From Vibrio tapetis subsp. quintayensis (GTDB lineage: Bacteria > Pseudomonadota > Gammaproteobacteria > Enterobacterales > Vibrionaceae), in the NCBI RefSeq assembly GCF_030409945.1, contig NZ_JAUFQV010000026.1:558001-622000 (forward strand): a stretch of DNA of 64,000 nucleotides, in the 5' to 3' direction. The translations under genes were made by a program, and so were the position numbers. The notes under the pieces were generated by a model. That model made no database searches, was not told where the DNA came from, and saw nothing but the letters and a program-made list of their open reading frames with translations. Below are positions 45,499 to 55,897 of this stretch, piece after piece (position 1 is the stretch's first letter; each line of letters opens with the position of its first letter).

Positions 45499-46287
45499 AT
45501 GCCATCAAATATGATCACTGCCGTTATTGCCGACGACGAGCCTTTATTGCTCCATCATCTGAATAAACTGTTAGGGGAGGCGTGGCCACAACTCAATGTG
45601 CTAACCAAAGCGAGTGACGGAAAAATTGCCTTTGATGCGATCTTGGAACAAGAGCCAGATGTGGTTTTTCTGGATATCCGAATGCCCAACCTAGATGGTA
45701 TTACGCTTGCCAAAAAAATCAGCAAGCTTAATAAGGTTCCCTACATTGTATTTACGACCGCCTATGATGAGTATGCGGTTCAGGCGTTTGAACACAGCGC
45801 AGTCGACTACCTCTTGAAGCCATTATCTGAAGACAGACTTTACCAAGCTTGCCTCAAGCTCCAGCAACGGATTGAGGCTGGGTTACCTCGTCATATCCCA
45901 GATGTTTCTGCGCTTGTAGAGCAGTTGCAGCAGGCGAATAAAGAGGCTCCCAAAGAAGTACTCAATTGGATAAGAGCGACAAAAGGCGAAGAAATACATT
46001 TAGTTCCGTGTGATGAGGTTTGTTATTTCAAAGCAGAAGATAAGTACATTTCTTTGTTTACACGTCAAGGTACACAATTTAACGAATATTTAATTCGCAC
46101 GTCATTAAAAGATTTATTGAGCCAGTTAGATGACGAACTATTTTGGCAAATTCATCGTTCTACTATCGTGAATGTGCGGAAAGTCGAAAAAGTAAAAAAA
46201 GATTTTACAGGTAAAATGCACGTGAAAATTGCAGACAGACAGTTACCAGTAAGCCGCGCCTGCCAAGCGTTATTCAAAGGTATGTGA
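45499..46287 (+). CDS. LytTR-family response regulator
   Basis: 262 aa. Receiver domain (about 7-125) with phospho-acceptor Asp59 in VVFLDIRMPNLDG and the VDYLLKPL end. LytTR DNA-binding domain (about 155-260) with CYFKAEDKYISL and FWQIHRSTIVNV. Pairs with the LytS-type kinase. Likely controls its own operon and possibly the RND genes 214 bases downstream (inference). Confidence 0.92.
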   Translation: MPSNMITAVIADDEPLLLHHLNKLLGEAWPQLNVLTKASDGKIAFDAILEQEPDVVFLDIRMPNLDGITLAKKISKLNKVPYIVFTTAYDEYAVQAFEHSAVDYLLKPLSEDRLYQACLKLQQRIEAGLPRHIPDVSALVEQLQQANKEAPKEVLNWIRATKGEEIHLVPCDEVCYFKAEDKYISLFTRQGTQFNEYLIRTSLKDLLSQLDDELFWQIHRSTIVNVRKVEKVKKDFTGKMHVKIADRQLPVSRACQALFKGM

Positions 46288-46501
46288 TTTCATATGTTCG
46301 AGCTCAATTCTTTTTTTGTTGTTTTGCGTTAAACATATTCGTGGTTTGAGGTTTTTTTACTTGTTTTAGGTACGGCTTTCACATCACAGAAACAATCTGA
46401 CACATTTATTTACTAAGCCAATTGCAGTAACTTTAGCAATATAGCAGTCGTATAGACACCTCTTGCTGCGAGTTGCAGCCTTAATAATAGTGGTTTAGTG
46501 A

Positions 46502-47629
46502 ATGAAAAAAACAATGCTTAGTCTCGCGGTTGCGAGCTCTCTAATTCTCGTTGGTTGTGGTGAATCTGCTACCGGATCAAAAGGACAAGGAGCTGCGCCT
46601 CTTGTAGAAGCAGTTGCTACGCAAGTCGTTGAGCACCAACAAAGTAAAAGCTACGTTGGTCGAGCAACAGCAGTCGAAGATACTGACATTATTTCGCAAG
46701 TTTCCGGTTATCTCGAAGCGAGGCTGTTCACCGAAGGTCAAATGGTAGAAGAGGGCGATTTGTTGTATCAAATTGAACCCGCACCTTTTCAAGCGCAAGT
46801 AGCTACAGCAAAAGCAGCGGTTGCTCAAGCCAATGCTAATTTGAAAAAGTCTCAAATGGACTTTAAACGTGGTAAGAACCTACTGCCTAAAGGCAACATT
46901 TCTCAGTCAGAATTCGATTCATTGACCGCCAAGTTACTTAGCGCAGAAGCCGAAGTTGAAGCGAGCAAAGCTCAACTAACCATCGCAGAAGTCAACCTAT
47001 CTCACACAACCATCGTTGCTCCATTTACTGGTCGTATTAGCGACAGTGAAGTGAGTACGGGTGATTTACTCTCTCCATCGTCAGGTGTGTTAACCACTCT
47101 AGTCAGCTTAGACCCAATACACGCATCGTTTAACGTAAGTGAGCGTGAGCGTATTCAGTTCGGTATGGATCGAATGACGGGCAGCGGAGAGGGCACCGCG
47201 AATGCGTTAGAAGTGGTTGTCATGTTAGAAAACGGCAATGCATACGAACATACAGGAAAATTGGATTTCGTTTCAAACCGCATCGACGTTAAGACAGGTA
47301 CTATTGCGCTTAGAGCGGTTGTGCCTAACCCTGATCAAGTTTTATTGCCAGGGCAGCACATCAAAATTGCCATTCAAGAAAAAGCTCCGACAGATGTAGT
47401 CGTCATTCCACGACGTGCGGTTCAAAGTGATCTTGAAGGTGACTTTGTCATGGTTATCGCTGATGGCAATATCGCAGAGCGCCGAAATGTAGAGATGGGA
47501 CGTCAATTAGAAGAGGGCATCATTATTTCAGAAGGGCTGAGCCCAGACGAAGTTGTGATCATAAAAGGTTTACAGCGAGTGCGTAATGGCTCTCCTGTAA
47601 CTCTCAACGAATCAGCAGACGCTAAGTAA
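46502..47629 (+). CDS. RND efflux periplasmic adaptor lipoprotein
   Basis: 375 aa membrane-fusion protein with lipobox LILVGC (Cys about 19). Barrel-sandwich ([24 protein letters not shown]), alpha-hairpin ([24 protein letters not shown]) and beta-barrel parts as in AcrA. Bridges the RND pump and an outer-membrane channel. No TolC-like gene follows, so a channel elsewhere must be used. Starts 214 bases after the LytTR gene; whether it shares that transcript is open. Confidence 0.92.
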   Translation: MKKTMLSLAVASSLILVGCGESATGSKGQGAAPLVEAVATQVVEHQQSKSYVGRATAVEDTDIISQVSGYLEARLFTEGQMVEEGDLLYQIEPAPFQAQVATAKAAVAQANANLKKSQMDFKRGKNLLPKGNISQSEFDSLTAKLLSAEAEVEASKAQLTIAEVNLSHTTIVAPFTGRISDSEVSTGDLLSPSSGVLTTLVSLDPIHASFNVSERERIQFGMDRMTGSGEGTANALEVVVMLENGNAYEHTGKLDFVSNRIDVKTGTIALRAVVPNPDQVLLPGQHIKIAIQEKAPTDVVVIPRRAVQSDLEGDFVMVIADGNIAERRNVEMGRQLEEGIIISEGLSPDEVVIIKGLQRVRNGSPVTLNESADAK

Positions 47630-47639
47630 AGGGCTCTCT

Positions 47640-50600
47640 ATGTTAAGTCGCTTTTTTATCCAGCGTCCGAAATTTGCGCTGGTTATCTCTATCATCTTAT
47701 CGCTTGCGGGGGCCATCTCTTTGATGGTGCTACCAATAGCGGAATATCCACAAATAAGCCCTCCGTCGGTTAATGTAACTGCTTACTTTACAGGAGCAAG
47801 TGCAGAAGTTGTCGAAGAGGCCATTGCAGACCCCATAGAAACATCGGTTAATGGCGTTGAAAACATGATCTATATGTCTTCAAAAAGCGCAAACGATGGT
47901 TCTTACTCGTTAAACGTGACGTTTGATGTGGGTACCGATCCAGATATGGCTCAGGTCAACGTACAAAACCGAGTCTCTCAAATTGAGTCGAAGTTACCTG
48001 AAGACGTAAGAAAAGTCGGCGTAACGGTTTCTAAGAACTCCCCAGACATGTTGATGGTGTTGAACTTCTATTCACCTGACGGCAAGTACGACGACAAGTT
48101 CTTGATGAACTACGTAAACTTAAACATTAAAGACCAACTGGCGCGTGTTAAAGGCATCAGTGGCGTTAATGTGTTGGGTGGCGGTGAGTTTGCCATGAGA
48201 GTGTGGTTAGACCCTGAGAAAATGTCGAATCTAGGCTTAACCACGACGGATGTTTATGCAGCGCTTGCAGAGCAAAACGTGCAGGTTGCCGCGGGTAAAA
48301 TTGGTGCAGCACCTTATGCTGACCCACAAGAAGTTCAATTTAACCTTGTGACCAAAGGTCGACTTGAGTCAGTTGAAGAATTCCAGAACGTTATGCTTCG
48401 CGCTAACAACGATGGCTCGGCTGTGTATCTTCAAGATGTGGCTCGTGTAGAACTGGGTAAAAAATCCTACGACGGTGCAGGTCAATTCCGTGGCCAAGAT
48501 GCCGCAGTTGTTATCCTTTCACTACAAAGTGGTGCTAACGCACTGGAAAGTGGTGAATTGGTGATGGCTCGCTTAGGCGAAATGGAAAAAACATTTCCTG
48601 ATGACATGTCATACGAAACAAGTTACGACACAACCTTGTTTGTTGCTGAGTCAATTAAAGGTGTAGTAGTAACGCTGATTCAAGCCATCTTGCTTGTTAT
48701 CGCCGTGACTTACATGTTCTTGGGCAGCGCTCGTGCAACGCTTATTCCTGTATTTGCTATTCCGGTTTCTTTGATTGGTACATTCTCAATCATGCTGGTG
48801 ACCGGGTTTACGATTAATACCGTGACCTTGTTTGGTTTGATATTGGCCATCGGTATCGTGGTGGATGACGCCATATTGGTTATCGAAAACGTCGATACCA
48901 TTATGCGTAAAGACCCTAGTATCACGCCACGTAAAGCAACACTCATGGCAATGAAAGAAGTAACAGGGCCAATTGTTACCTCTACTCTAGTATTGCTTGC
49001 GGTATTCATACCTGTTGCCATGCTGCCGGGTATTACCGGTATCATGTATCGACAGTTTGCTTTGACTATCTGTATCGCGGTAGTTATTTCATCCATCAAC
49101 GCATTAACGCTGTCACCTGCTGTGTGTTCTCTAGTACTGAAACAAGGTGGTGGAAATACGGCTCGTTGGTTTGAAATGTTTAACCGTGGGCTAGACAAAG
49201 TCACCAACCGTTATGGTCAAGTTGCTGGTTTCTTAGTTCGAAAAACTCTGATTGTGGTTGCTTTGTTTGGTTTAGCGATGGGTGCGTTGGCTTGGATGGC
49301 AAACACCACTTCAACGGCGTTCGTGCCTCAAGAAGACAAAGGCATCATGTTGGTTAATATTCAGCTACCAGACTCCGCTTCTCTGTCTCGTACTGAAATC
49401 GTCGCCGAGCAAATGAAAAACATCGTTGAACAAGAACCCGGTGTTGAAGCTGTAACGGTAGCAACGGGTTATGCGTTTATGACAGGTGCTTCGGCATCAA
49501 ACGGCGCATCAATGTTTGTTAAGCTCAAAGATTGGGAAACACGCGGCAATATGGAGGGTGATAACTCCTCGTTTGCTATCACGCGTCGTGTTAATGCAAG
49601 AGCGGCAGCACAAGTGCCTGAAGCCGTCGTGTTCGCTTTAGGGGCGCCAGCTGTTCCTGGTATGGGCGCTGCTTCAGGCTTCGAATTTGTGTTGGAAGAC
49701 ACATTAGGACGTAGCCGTAGCGATCTTGCTCAAGTGATGGGTGAGGTGATTCAAAAAGCTTCAGCGCAACCTGAAATTGCCTACGCATTCAGTACATTCC
49801 GTGCCAACGTGCCGCACTACTATGTCGACATTGATCGTGAAAAAGCCAAACAGCTTGGTATTGCATTAGGCGATATATTCCAAACGCTGCAAGGCAATTT
49901 AGGTTCAATGTACGTCAATGACTTCACCATGTTTGGTAAGAGCTTCCGAGTGACCATGCAAGCCGATGCGGAATACCGCACAGGTATGGATGATCTTGGG
50001 CATTTCAATGTTCGTTCTTCATCAGGTGAAATGATTCCATTAAGCACGCTAGTTACCTTCGACCAAGTGTTCGAACCTGATGTAGCGTGGCGTTATAACA
50101 TGTATCGTTCTGCAGTGATTCAGGGTGAACCTGCTCCTGGTTACTCTAGTGGTGATGCTATCGCTGCAATGGAACGTGTGGCTAAAGAAGTGCTGCCAAA
50201 CGGTTATCAACACGAATGGACAGGTATGGCTTACCAAGAAATTCAAGCAGGTAGTCAAGCGATTTACGCCTTTGCGTTAGCCTTGATCTTTATCTACTTG
50301 TTTATGGTTGCTCAGTACGAAAGTTGGACCATTCCACTTGCGATCATCTTGGTTGTTCCGGTGGCGACACTCGGGTCCTTCCTTGCGCTTAACTTAACGG
50401 GCATACCACTTAACTTGTATGCGCAGATAGGTTTGGTTCTACTGATTGCAATGGCCGCGAAGAACGCCATTTTGATTGTCGAATTCGCGAAACAAGAGCG
50501 GGAAGATAAAGAAATCCCAATAGATGAAGCGGCAGTGAAAGGTGGGGAACTGCGTTTCCGCGCTGTAAACATGACGTCTTGGTCGTTCATCTTAGGCATC

Positions 50601-50792
50601 ATGCCATTGGTGTTTGCATCCGGTGCTGGCTACATCAGCCAGAACTCGTTGGGTATTTCCTTAACCGGTGGTCTGCTATGTGTGTTGCTTGCTGGTACGT
50701 TCTTGATTCCTAGCTTCTATGCGATGGTTCAACGTAAACGTGAGGTCTACCATGGCGGCAGTACTAAACTGCGAGATATCGACGACGAATAG
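47640..50792 (+). CDS. RND multidrug efflux pump (AcrB-like, HAE1)
   Basis: 1050 aa, full length for HAE1 pumps. N-terminus [22 protein letters not shown]; proton-relay acidic pair in [15 protein letters not shown] (helix 4) and Lys in [14 protein letters not shown] (helix 10). Two large periplasmic loops. Proton-driven export of drugs, bile salts or similar. Ten bases after the adaptor. A hairpin follows at 50821. Confidence 0.95.
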   Translation: MLSRFFIQRPKFALVISIILSLAGAISLMVLPIAEYPQISPPSVNVTAYFTGASAEVVEEAIADPIETSVNGVENMIYMSSKSANDGSYSLNVTFDVGTDPDMAQVNVQNRVSQIESKLPEDVRKVGVTVSKNSPDMLMVLNFYSPDGKYDDKFLMNYVNLNIKDQLARVKGISGVNVLGGGEFAMRVWLDPEKMSNLGLTTTDVYAALAEQNVQVAAGKIGAAPYADPQEVQFNLVTKGRLESVEEFQNVMLRANNDGSAVYLQDVARVELGKKSYDGAGQFRGQDAAVVILSLQSGANALESGELVMARLGEMEKTFPDDMSYETSYDTTLFVAESIKGVVVTLIQAILLVIAVTYMFLGSARATLIPVFAIPVSLIGTFSIMLVTGFTINTVTLFGLILAIGIVVDDAILVIENVDTIMRKDPSITPRKATLMAMKEVTGPIVTSTLVLLAVFIPVAMLPGITGIMYRQFALTICIAVVISSINALTLSPAVCSLVLKQGGGNTARWFEMFNRGLDKVTNRYGQVAGFLVRKTLIVVALFGLAMGALAWMANTTSTAFVPQEDKGIMLVNIQLPDSASLSRTEIVAEQMKNIVEQEPGVEAVTVATGYAFMTGASASNGASMFVKLKDWETRGNMEGDNSSFAITRRVNARAAAQVPEAVVFALGAPAVPGMGAASGFEFVLEDTLGRSRSDLAQVMGEVIQKASAQPEIAYAFSTFRANVPHYYVDIDREKAKQLGIALGDIFQTLQGNLGSMYVNDFTMFGKSFRVTMQADAEYRTGMDDLGHFNVRSSSGEMIPLSTLVTFDQVFEPDVAWRYNMYRSAVIQGEPAPGYSSGDAIAAMERVAKEVLPNGYQHEWTGMAYQEIQAGSQAIYAFALALIFIYLFMVAQYESWTIPLAIILVVPVATLGSFLALNLTGIPLNLYAQIGLVLLIAMAAKNAILIVEFAKQEREDKEIPIDEAAVKGGELRFRAVNMTSWSFILGIMPLVFASGAGYISQNSLGISLTGGLLCVLLAGTFLIPSFYAMVQRKREVYHGGSTKLRDIDDE

Positions 50793-50820
50793 TTACCGGC
50801 GTCCGCTATAAGCTAATACT

Positions 50821-50847
50821 AAAGGCTCTGCGCATTGCAGGGCCTTT
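50821..50847 (+). terminator. hairpin after the RND pump gene
   Basis: AAAGGCTCTGC (50821-50831) / GCAGGGCCTTT (50837-50847), eleven positions with one T-G pair, then TATAACATTT. Probable terminator 28 bases after the stop; the T run is weak. Confidence 0.65.
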
Positions 50848-50879
50848 ATAACATTTAAACATCATGAACAGAGGTGTAA

Positions 50880-51314
50880 ATGAATAACCAAACAGCACTC
50901 TTGCAGCTTTTTATGCGAGAAAGTGATTCATGCCAAAACAGGTTATTGTCCGAAATTGAACTGGATTATTCGTTAGAAAACGGCTTGCCGTTTAAGCGAT
51001 GGCTCGCTGAGAAAAGGCAAATTGTCGAAGAAGACGTTGCAAATACGCACTGGATTAAAACTTGCACTGGAGGTTACATTACCGAAGTGCAGTTTCATAA
51101 AGACGGGACGCTGGATGAATACCGTTTGTTCGATCGCTTTCCAACCTCTGGTACATGGTTGCTTGAAGATGGTATTCTTCATGTCTCTATCAATAAAGGT
51201 GATAACACTTATACCTTTGCGGTTGTTGGTAATAGCGCGTTGAATATCCACTCAGCAGTGGAACATAAGAATCGCGAAATTCATTCATACTTAAAACTGG
51301 CTCAAATTAAATAG
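50880..51314 (+). CDS. conserved hypothetical soluble protein
   Basis: 144 aa, no signal peptide. The first part (residues 1-50) is helical and acidic. The rest reads as beta-sheet (GGYITEVQFHKDGTLDEYRLF, SGTWLLEDGILHVSINKGDNTYTFAVVG), resembling a lipocalin-like or immunity-type small barrel. I do not recognise the family. GAGGTG precedes the ATG. It follows the RND terminator and stands alone. Confidence 0.75.
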   Translation: MNNQTALLQLFMRESDSCQNRLLSEIELDYSLENGLPFKRWLAEKRQIVEEDVANTHWIKTCTGGYITEVQFHKDGTLDEYRLFDRFPTSGTWLLEDGILHVSINKGDNTYTFAVVGNSALNIHSAVEHKNREIHSYLKLAQIK

Positions 51315-51377
51315 CGTGCAGCCAATATGCCCCTATCTTGATCAGTAACCGAGCCAGTCGATACAAGGAACCCCAAC

Positions 51378-51797
51378 GTGCAACAGTCCATTATTCATAT
51401 TGCTTTGGTCGTTAAAGACTACGATGAAGCGATCGATTTTTATGTCAATAAGCTAAAGTTTGACTTGATTGAAGACAGCTACCAACCGGAGCAAGATAAA
51501 CGTTGGGTTGTCGTTTCTCCACCAGGTTCAAATGGCGTGACGCTATTGTTAGCCAAAGCGTCAAAACCGGAGCAGCACGACTTTATCGGTAATCAAGCTG
51601 GTGGACGCGTATTTTTGTTTTTAAATACTGATGATTTTTGGCGTGATTACAACCGAATGGTAGCCGATGGCATCAACTTCGTGAGACCACCAGCTGAACA
51701 AGATTATGGTACGGTCGCGGTGTTCGAAGATCTGTATGGTAACTTGTGGGATCTATTGCAAATGAGCCCAAATCATCCAATGGCTTCAAGGCGCTGA
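51378..51797 (+). CDS. VOC/glyoxalase superfamily protein
   Basis: 139 aa vicinal-oxygen-chelate protein. The first module starts IIHIALVVKDYDEAIDFYVNKL and the second includes GTVAVFEDLYGNLWDLLQ, whose Glu is a usual metal ligand. Single domain, so a dimer is expected. Reaction unknown (glyoxalase, dioxygenase or resistance type). The start is GTG at 51378, supported by AAGGA eight bases upstream. Confidence 0.87.
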   Translation: MQQSIIHIALVVKDYDEAIDFYVNKLKFDLIEDSYQPEQDKRWVVVSPPGSNGVTLLLAKASKPEQHDFIGNQAGGRVFLFLNTDDFWRDYNRMVADGINFVRPPAEQDYGTVAVFEDLYGNLWDLLQMSPNHPMASRR

Positions 51798-51833
51798 GGT
51801 TGATATAGACATTCGCAGTTTAGAGGAAAAACC

Positions 51834-52175
51834 GTGAAAAAAAGCGATAAGAAATTAGATAATCAAATACGTACCGAGTTAACGGATTTGTGTGACTTTG
51901 CAACAGAAAACTGCGAGGGCTTCACGTGGCTGACGCATTTGGTTGACTACAGCCGTTTTCCAAACAGTTTAAAAGTGGTATTTGTCTTTGATACCAACGC
52001 CAATTTGGCTAATTTTTCCGACAGTACTGCCGAGCAAAACTTAATGCGTCAACTGGCGAAGCAACTGTCGTTTATCAACATAACACCTAAAAGCCTGCCT
52101 TCACACGTGCGTTACGATACCGAAGAAGCCTGCAATGCTGAACATCAGGGTAAGTGGAACAAACGCCTACCATAA
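51834..52175 (+). CDS. small conserved protein, sometimes called Fis-like
   Basis: 113 aa, soluble, no membrane segment. GTG start with AGAGGAAAA upstream. The sequence (GFTWLTHLVDYSRFPNSLKVVFVFDTNANL) is of a type common in vibrios. From memory it is often annotated as a Fis-family regulator, but I see no Fis-like HTH at the C-terminus (HQGKWNKRLP). Function should be treated as unknown. Confidence 0.72.
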   Translation: MKKSDKKLDNQIRTELTDLCDFATENCEGFTWLTHLVDYSRFPNSLKVVFVFDTNANLANFSDSTAEQNLMRQLAKQLSFINITPKSLPSHVRYDTEEACNAEHQGKWNKRLP

Positions 52176-52206
52176 TTCTCTGCAATATAGGGTTGTGCAG
52201 GCTTAT

Positions 52207-53448
52207 TTAATTACTGCCAGCAATAGACACCAGTCGTTTTATGATGGTGTCGTCACTCATGTCATGATCTCGGAAAAATCGAAACAGTTCAGTATTAAAC
52301 GCATGCTGCTCTATGGGGTTAACCGCCATTGAATCGGTCATGCTTGGTACCGCTTTTCCGGTTTTTGTTGCTTGCAAGAAGTCTCGTTTCGACTTTTGCT
52401 GACACACGCTAAATGAGTCAAGTGCAATATCATTGCGTACAGGGATTGATCCTTTTACGCGATTAAAGCGGCTTTGAAATTCCTTACTCGACAAAGCACG
52501 AGCGAGATCATTTGCTTGGGCCTGATTAAATCCTGGCTTGGCCATGAAAATAAAGCTGTCCATATTGTACAAAAATGCGCCATCTGACTCTGGGGTAGGT
52601 AGGCAATCAATGTGATTGGGCACACCAGCTCCAAGAGCCAATAACTCGCCTAATATCCAGTCCCCGCCAATTTGGAATAATGCTTGGTCATCGTAAAGTG
52701 CTTGAGTGGCGTTGTCCCATTTGGCATTGGCTAACGGGTTGTCGACCAGCAGGCTCAATTGACGAAAATCGTTTAATGCTAATTTCATGGTGTCTGATGA
52801 TAGCGCATCTTTTTCTAGAGCAACCAAAGCCTGTTGGTAGAAATTAACGCCGCCACGGGCGATGACGATACTTTCAAATAACTGTGCCACTTGCCAAGGT
52901 TCAAGCCCGACCGCTAACGGAGAAACCCCTTGTTTTTTTGCGACGGCCATAGCAGCGAACATCTGCTGCCAAGTTTCAGGTACAGGTTCATCTAATTGTT
53001 TTAGCAACCGGTGGTTAACCCAAAGCCAGTTCATGCGATGGAGAGTTAACGGGAGCGCCACGTATCCATTTTGAGTTTTGTTCACCTGTTGTGCGACAGG
53101 GTAAAGCGTTTGATCCCATTCGTGCGTAGAGGCGAGTTCATTTAGTGGGTGTAAAATGCCTATAGCATCCCAAGATTTGATGCTGGGCCCCTCTATTTGG
53201 GCAAAGTGAGGAGTATTACCCGCTAAAGCGCGAGCTTGTAGTACGGTCATGGCGCTGTCACCACCCCCGCCAGTTACAGGGGAGTACGTAAGATCAAAGT
53301 GATTGTCAGCGAGCTCTTGTTGCAAAACAGCCAGCGCGTTTTGCTCGCCTTTTGATGTCCACCAGTGAAGCAGCTCTACTTGAGCAGCAGCATTAAAAGT
53401 GGGCGTTAGGAAAGCAATAATCGTTAGCCAACACATAAACCGATGCAT
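52207..53448 (-). CDS. periplasmic sugar-type solute-binding protein linked to a two-component system
   Basis: 413 aa with a signal peptide (to FNAAAQ). Extracellular solute-binding family 1 (sugar type): VELLHWWTSKGEQNALAVLQQEL, and QALYDDQALFQIGGDWILGELLALG. There is no ABC permease or ATPase beside it. Instead it is 54 bases downstream of a sensor kinase and its response regulator, and ptsG is divergent. The likely job is to present a sugar to the kinase, as ChvE or LuxP do for theirs (inference). Alternatively it serves a transporter encoded elsewhere. Confidence 0.85.
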   Translation of the reverse strand: MHRFMCWLTIIAFLTPTFNAAAQVELLHWWTSKGEQNALAVLQQELADNHFDLTYSPVTGGGGDSAMTVLQARALAGNTPHFAQIEGPSIKSWDAIGILHPLNELASTHEWDQTLYPVAQQVNKTQNGYVALPLTLHRMNWLWVNHRLLKQLDEPVPETWQQMFAAMAVAKKQGVSPLAVGLEPWQVAQLFESIVIARGGVNFYQQALVALEKDALSSDTMKLALNDFRQLSLLVDNPLANAKWDNATQALYDDQALFQIGGDWILGELLALGAGVPNHIDCLPTPESDGAFLYNMDSFIFMAKPGFNQAQANDLARALSSKEFQSRFNRVKGSIPVRNDIALDSFSVCQQKSKRDFLQATKTGKAVPSMTDSMAVNPIEQHAFNTELFRFFRDHDMSDDTIIKRLVSIAGSN

Positions 53449-53502
53449 AATTGTTCTCTTGGAAAATTGAAATTAGTAAAGCCAAACATCTGAACTAAAC
53501 CG

Positions 53503-54942
53503 TCACTCGTCTCTTGGGAAGATCAATGTCGCACTGAGTCCACCTTGCTCGGTAAGTGAAAGCTCCAGCAGACCACCATGGGATTTTGCGATACTTTGAG
53601 AAATAGTGAGTCCTAAGCCAGTGCCTTCTTTATCACCCTCTGGATTCTGGCGATAATAAGGTTCAAATAAGCGCTCTAACGTGTGAGCCTCTAGTCCGGT
53701 GCCGTCGTCAGTAACCTGAATACAAAGTGCTTGCGGTGAATCATGCATGTTAACAGTGACGCTGTCACCATACTTGATGCCATTATCGATGAGATTCTGA
53801 ATACAGCGTTTTAATGCGAGAGGCTTACCCGCGTAAGGCGCACATTCATTTGCTTGGTATCGAACTTGATCGTCGCGGGAACTGACGCTTTGTATGGCGT
53901 GATCGACCAGCGCTGACATATCTATGGATTCTATTTCTTCGTGAATATCCGTTTCTTTAATGCACTGAAGTGCCCCTTTCACCATGAGATCAAGATCGTT
54001 TGCAATGCGCACGAATCGCACTCTATCAACGTCATCATCCAGCATTTCTGCTCGAAGTTTAAGACAAGCGATGGGGGTTTTTAAATCGTGAGATATCGCG
54101 CCAAATAGCATCTCTCTGTCTTTAATGTGGCTCTCTACTCGGCGATTCATTTTATTGAAAGCATGGATCGCCGCCCGTAACTCAGCACTGCCTTCTTCCG
54201 TGACCTGAGGGACTTTAAGCCGGCCAGACATCAGCGTCGCGGCTTTGGCCAGGTTGCGAATCGGGCGTATCTCTTTTCTTACCACAAACCAAGTACAGAC
54301 AAGCAGTAACAAGGCGGAAAACAAGATGGTAATCACTTCGCGTATCGTAAATAACTCGGTTTCTAAGTTAACGTAAGGGGCCGGCAATACGGCCGCGAGG
54401 TAGAACCATTGATCGTCGGCGACTTCTATCTGCATCACCAATATTGGTGGATTAATGTCGCCATAAGACAGTGAATAATGCGCCCAAAGTAGCGGCAATT
54501 CGTCAATTGGCAGCTCTTTATTGAACACCTTTAAATCTTGTCTTAGAGTAAACTCAAGCTGAATGTTTTGAGGCCCGGTTAACTCATCTTCTAATACTTG
54601 CCGAACGTGGTTAATGACCAAGGCTTTACGTTCACTGTCCGGTAATGGCTTGATGGGTAGTGAATGCGTATTGAGCGAGACGAAAAAGCGCGTTCCGCCC
54701 ATACTACGAAGCTGATTTAACACTAAGTGGCGATATTCCGCAGGTAAAGACTGGAAAAAGGAGATAGTAGAAGACGCGCTTAAGGCAAGGCTGTGAACGG
54801 TGTTGATGAGGCCTTCTTGGTCTTTCTTGTTGGATTGCTGATACCAGATAGCGCCAGAGAACACTTGAGCGACCACAATGACGATGAGCAAAAATAAACT
54901 GGTTCTTGCGGCCAAAGAGGTCGGGACAAACTTAAAGCTCAT
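53503..54942 (-). CDS. sensor histidine kinase (EnvZ-type)
   Basis: 479 aa. Two membrane helices (about 13-34 and 203-222) flank a periplasmic domain of about 165 residues. HAMP (222-275), dimerisation/phosphoacceptor with His285 in AISHDLKTP, and an ATPase domain with NLIDNGIKYG, DDGTGL and GTGLGLTIS. It overlaps the response-regulator gene by 11 bases and precedes the sugar-binding-protein gene, which may be its ligand receptor. Confidence 0.93.
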   Translation of the reverse strand: MSFKFVPTSLAARTSLFLLIVIVVAQVFSGAIWYQQSNKKDQEGLINTVHSLALSASSTISFFQSLPAEYRHLVLNQLRSMGGTRFFVSLNTHSLPIKPLPDSERKALVINHVRQVLEDELTGPQNIQLEFTLRQDLKVFNKELPIDELPLLWAHYSLSYGDINPPILVMQIEVADDQWFYLAAVLPAPYVNLETELFTIREVITILFSALLLLVCTWFVVRKEIRPIRNLAKAATLMSGRLKVPQVTEEGSAELRAAIHAFNKMNRRVESHIKDREMLFGAISHDLKTPIACLKLRAEMLDDDVDRVRFVRIANDLDLMVKGALQCIKETDIHEEIESIDMSALVDHAIQSVSSRDDQVRYQANECAPYAGKPLALKRCIQNLIDNGIKYGDSVTVNMHDSPQALCIQVTDDGTGLEAHTLERLFEPYYRQNPEGDKEGTGLGLTISQSIAKSHGGLLELSLTEQGGLSATLIFPRDE

Positions 54943-55639
54943 AGTGAACGCTCGTCGTTAGCATGTAGCCCTTATTACGCACAGTAAGTAGCAAAGAACG
55001 ATCTTTGTCTTCTAGGTGATGACGCAAACGGCTGATTTGCACGTCGATACCGCGCTCTAGTGGTTCTGCATCTCGGCCCCAAATTTCACGCGCAATGTCG
55101 TCTCTGGATAACACCTGCTCTGCATGGGAGATAAAAAGCCCTAGCAAAGAAAGGTCCGAACCGGAAAGCTGTTTCACGGTTTGGCTGGATAGATGAGTGA
55201 GCTGCCTTGTTACCGTATCTAATTGCCAATCTGCGAACGTTACCTTACGAGCCAGTTTGGTTTCAAAGCTGGTTTGGCTGCGCCGTAAAATGGTTTTGAT
55301 GCGAGCTAACAGTTCTCTTGGGCTAAAGGATTTAGTGATGTAGTCATCGGCCCCCATTTCAAGCCCGGCAACACGGTCTGCTTCTTCGGTTACTGCGGTT
55401 AACATAATGATAGGGGTATCACTTATCCGGCGCAGCTTTTGGCATAACGTAAAGCCATCATCGCCTGGCATCATGATGTCTAATATGATCAAATCTGGCG
55501 TATGCTTGTCCAAACATTGCCACATTTTTTGGCCATTCTCTGCGCTGATCACATCGAATCCGGCTCTGCCTAAGTAATCGGTCAGTGCATCGCGTAGTTC
55601 AAAATTGTCGTCAACAACCAATATTTGCTTATTGTCCAT
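54932..55639 (-). CDS. OmpR-family response regulator
   Basis: 235 aa from the ATG at 55639 (MDNKQILVVDDNFELR); the frame is open 21 codons upstream, but that part is not receiver sequence. Phospho-acceptor Asp54 in LIILDIMMPGDDG, Lys in DYITKSFSPRELL, and a C-terminal winged helix with SRDDIAREIWGRDAEPLERGIDVQISRLRHHLE. Probably binds the TTACAAA repeats between its gene and ptsG. Confidence 0.93.
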   Translation of the reverse strand: MDNKQILVVDDNFELRDALTDYLGRAGFDVISAENGQKMWQCLDKHTPDLIILDIMMPGDDGFTLCQKLRRISDTPIIMLTAVTEEADRVAGLEMGADDYITKSFSPRELLARIKTILRRSQTSFETKLARKVTFADWQLDTVTRQLTHLSSQTVKQLSGSDLSLLGLFISHAEQVLSRDDIAREIWGRDAEPLERGIDVQISRLRHHLEDKDRSLLLTVRNKGYMLTTSVHYEL

Positions 55640-55725
55640 GTCAGCCTGCCGAATCAAAAAATCCAATGCGAATATGATGCATTGAGCCAATCGATAAAAC
55701 AATCAATGCAATCGTAATTCGTTAC

Positions 55726-55779
55726 TTACAAAGCGCTATTTTTGTAAGTGCCCCCTTACAAACTGCTTGCCATTTGTAA
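55726..55779. promoter_or_regulatory. four TTACAAA/TTTGTAA half-sites in the response-regulator/ptsG divergent region
   Basis: TTACAAA at 55726-55732 and 55756-55762; TTTGTAA at 55741-55747 and 55773-55779. They form two inverted pairs whose first three elements are spaced 15 bases apart. Likely operator of the adjacent OmpR-type regulator, placed to control both ptsG and its own operon. Confidence 0.6.
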
Positions 55780-55897
55780 CCTTGGGAAGTTTTAGTCGCG
55801 GTAACCTAACGGTGAATTCAATAACAAACAAAACGCCTTGCCTTTGGCACCTACAGCTTAGCAAGGCATCACAAAACGAATCTCCATAGGAGGGGAT

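Noticed and set aside
48710..49207. 165-codon minus-strand frame
   Set aside because: Lies wholly inside the RND pump gene, opposite strand, with no recognisable domain.
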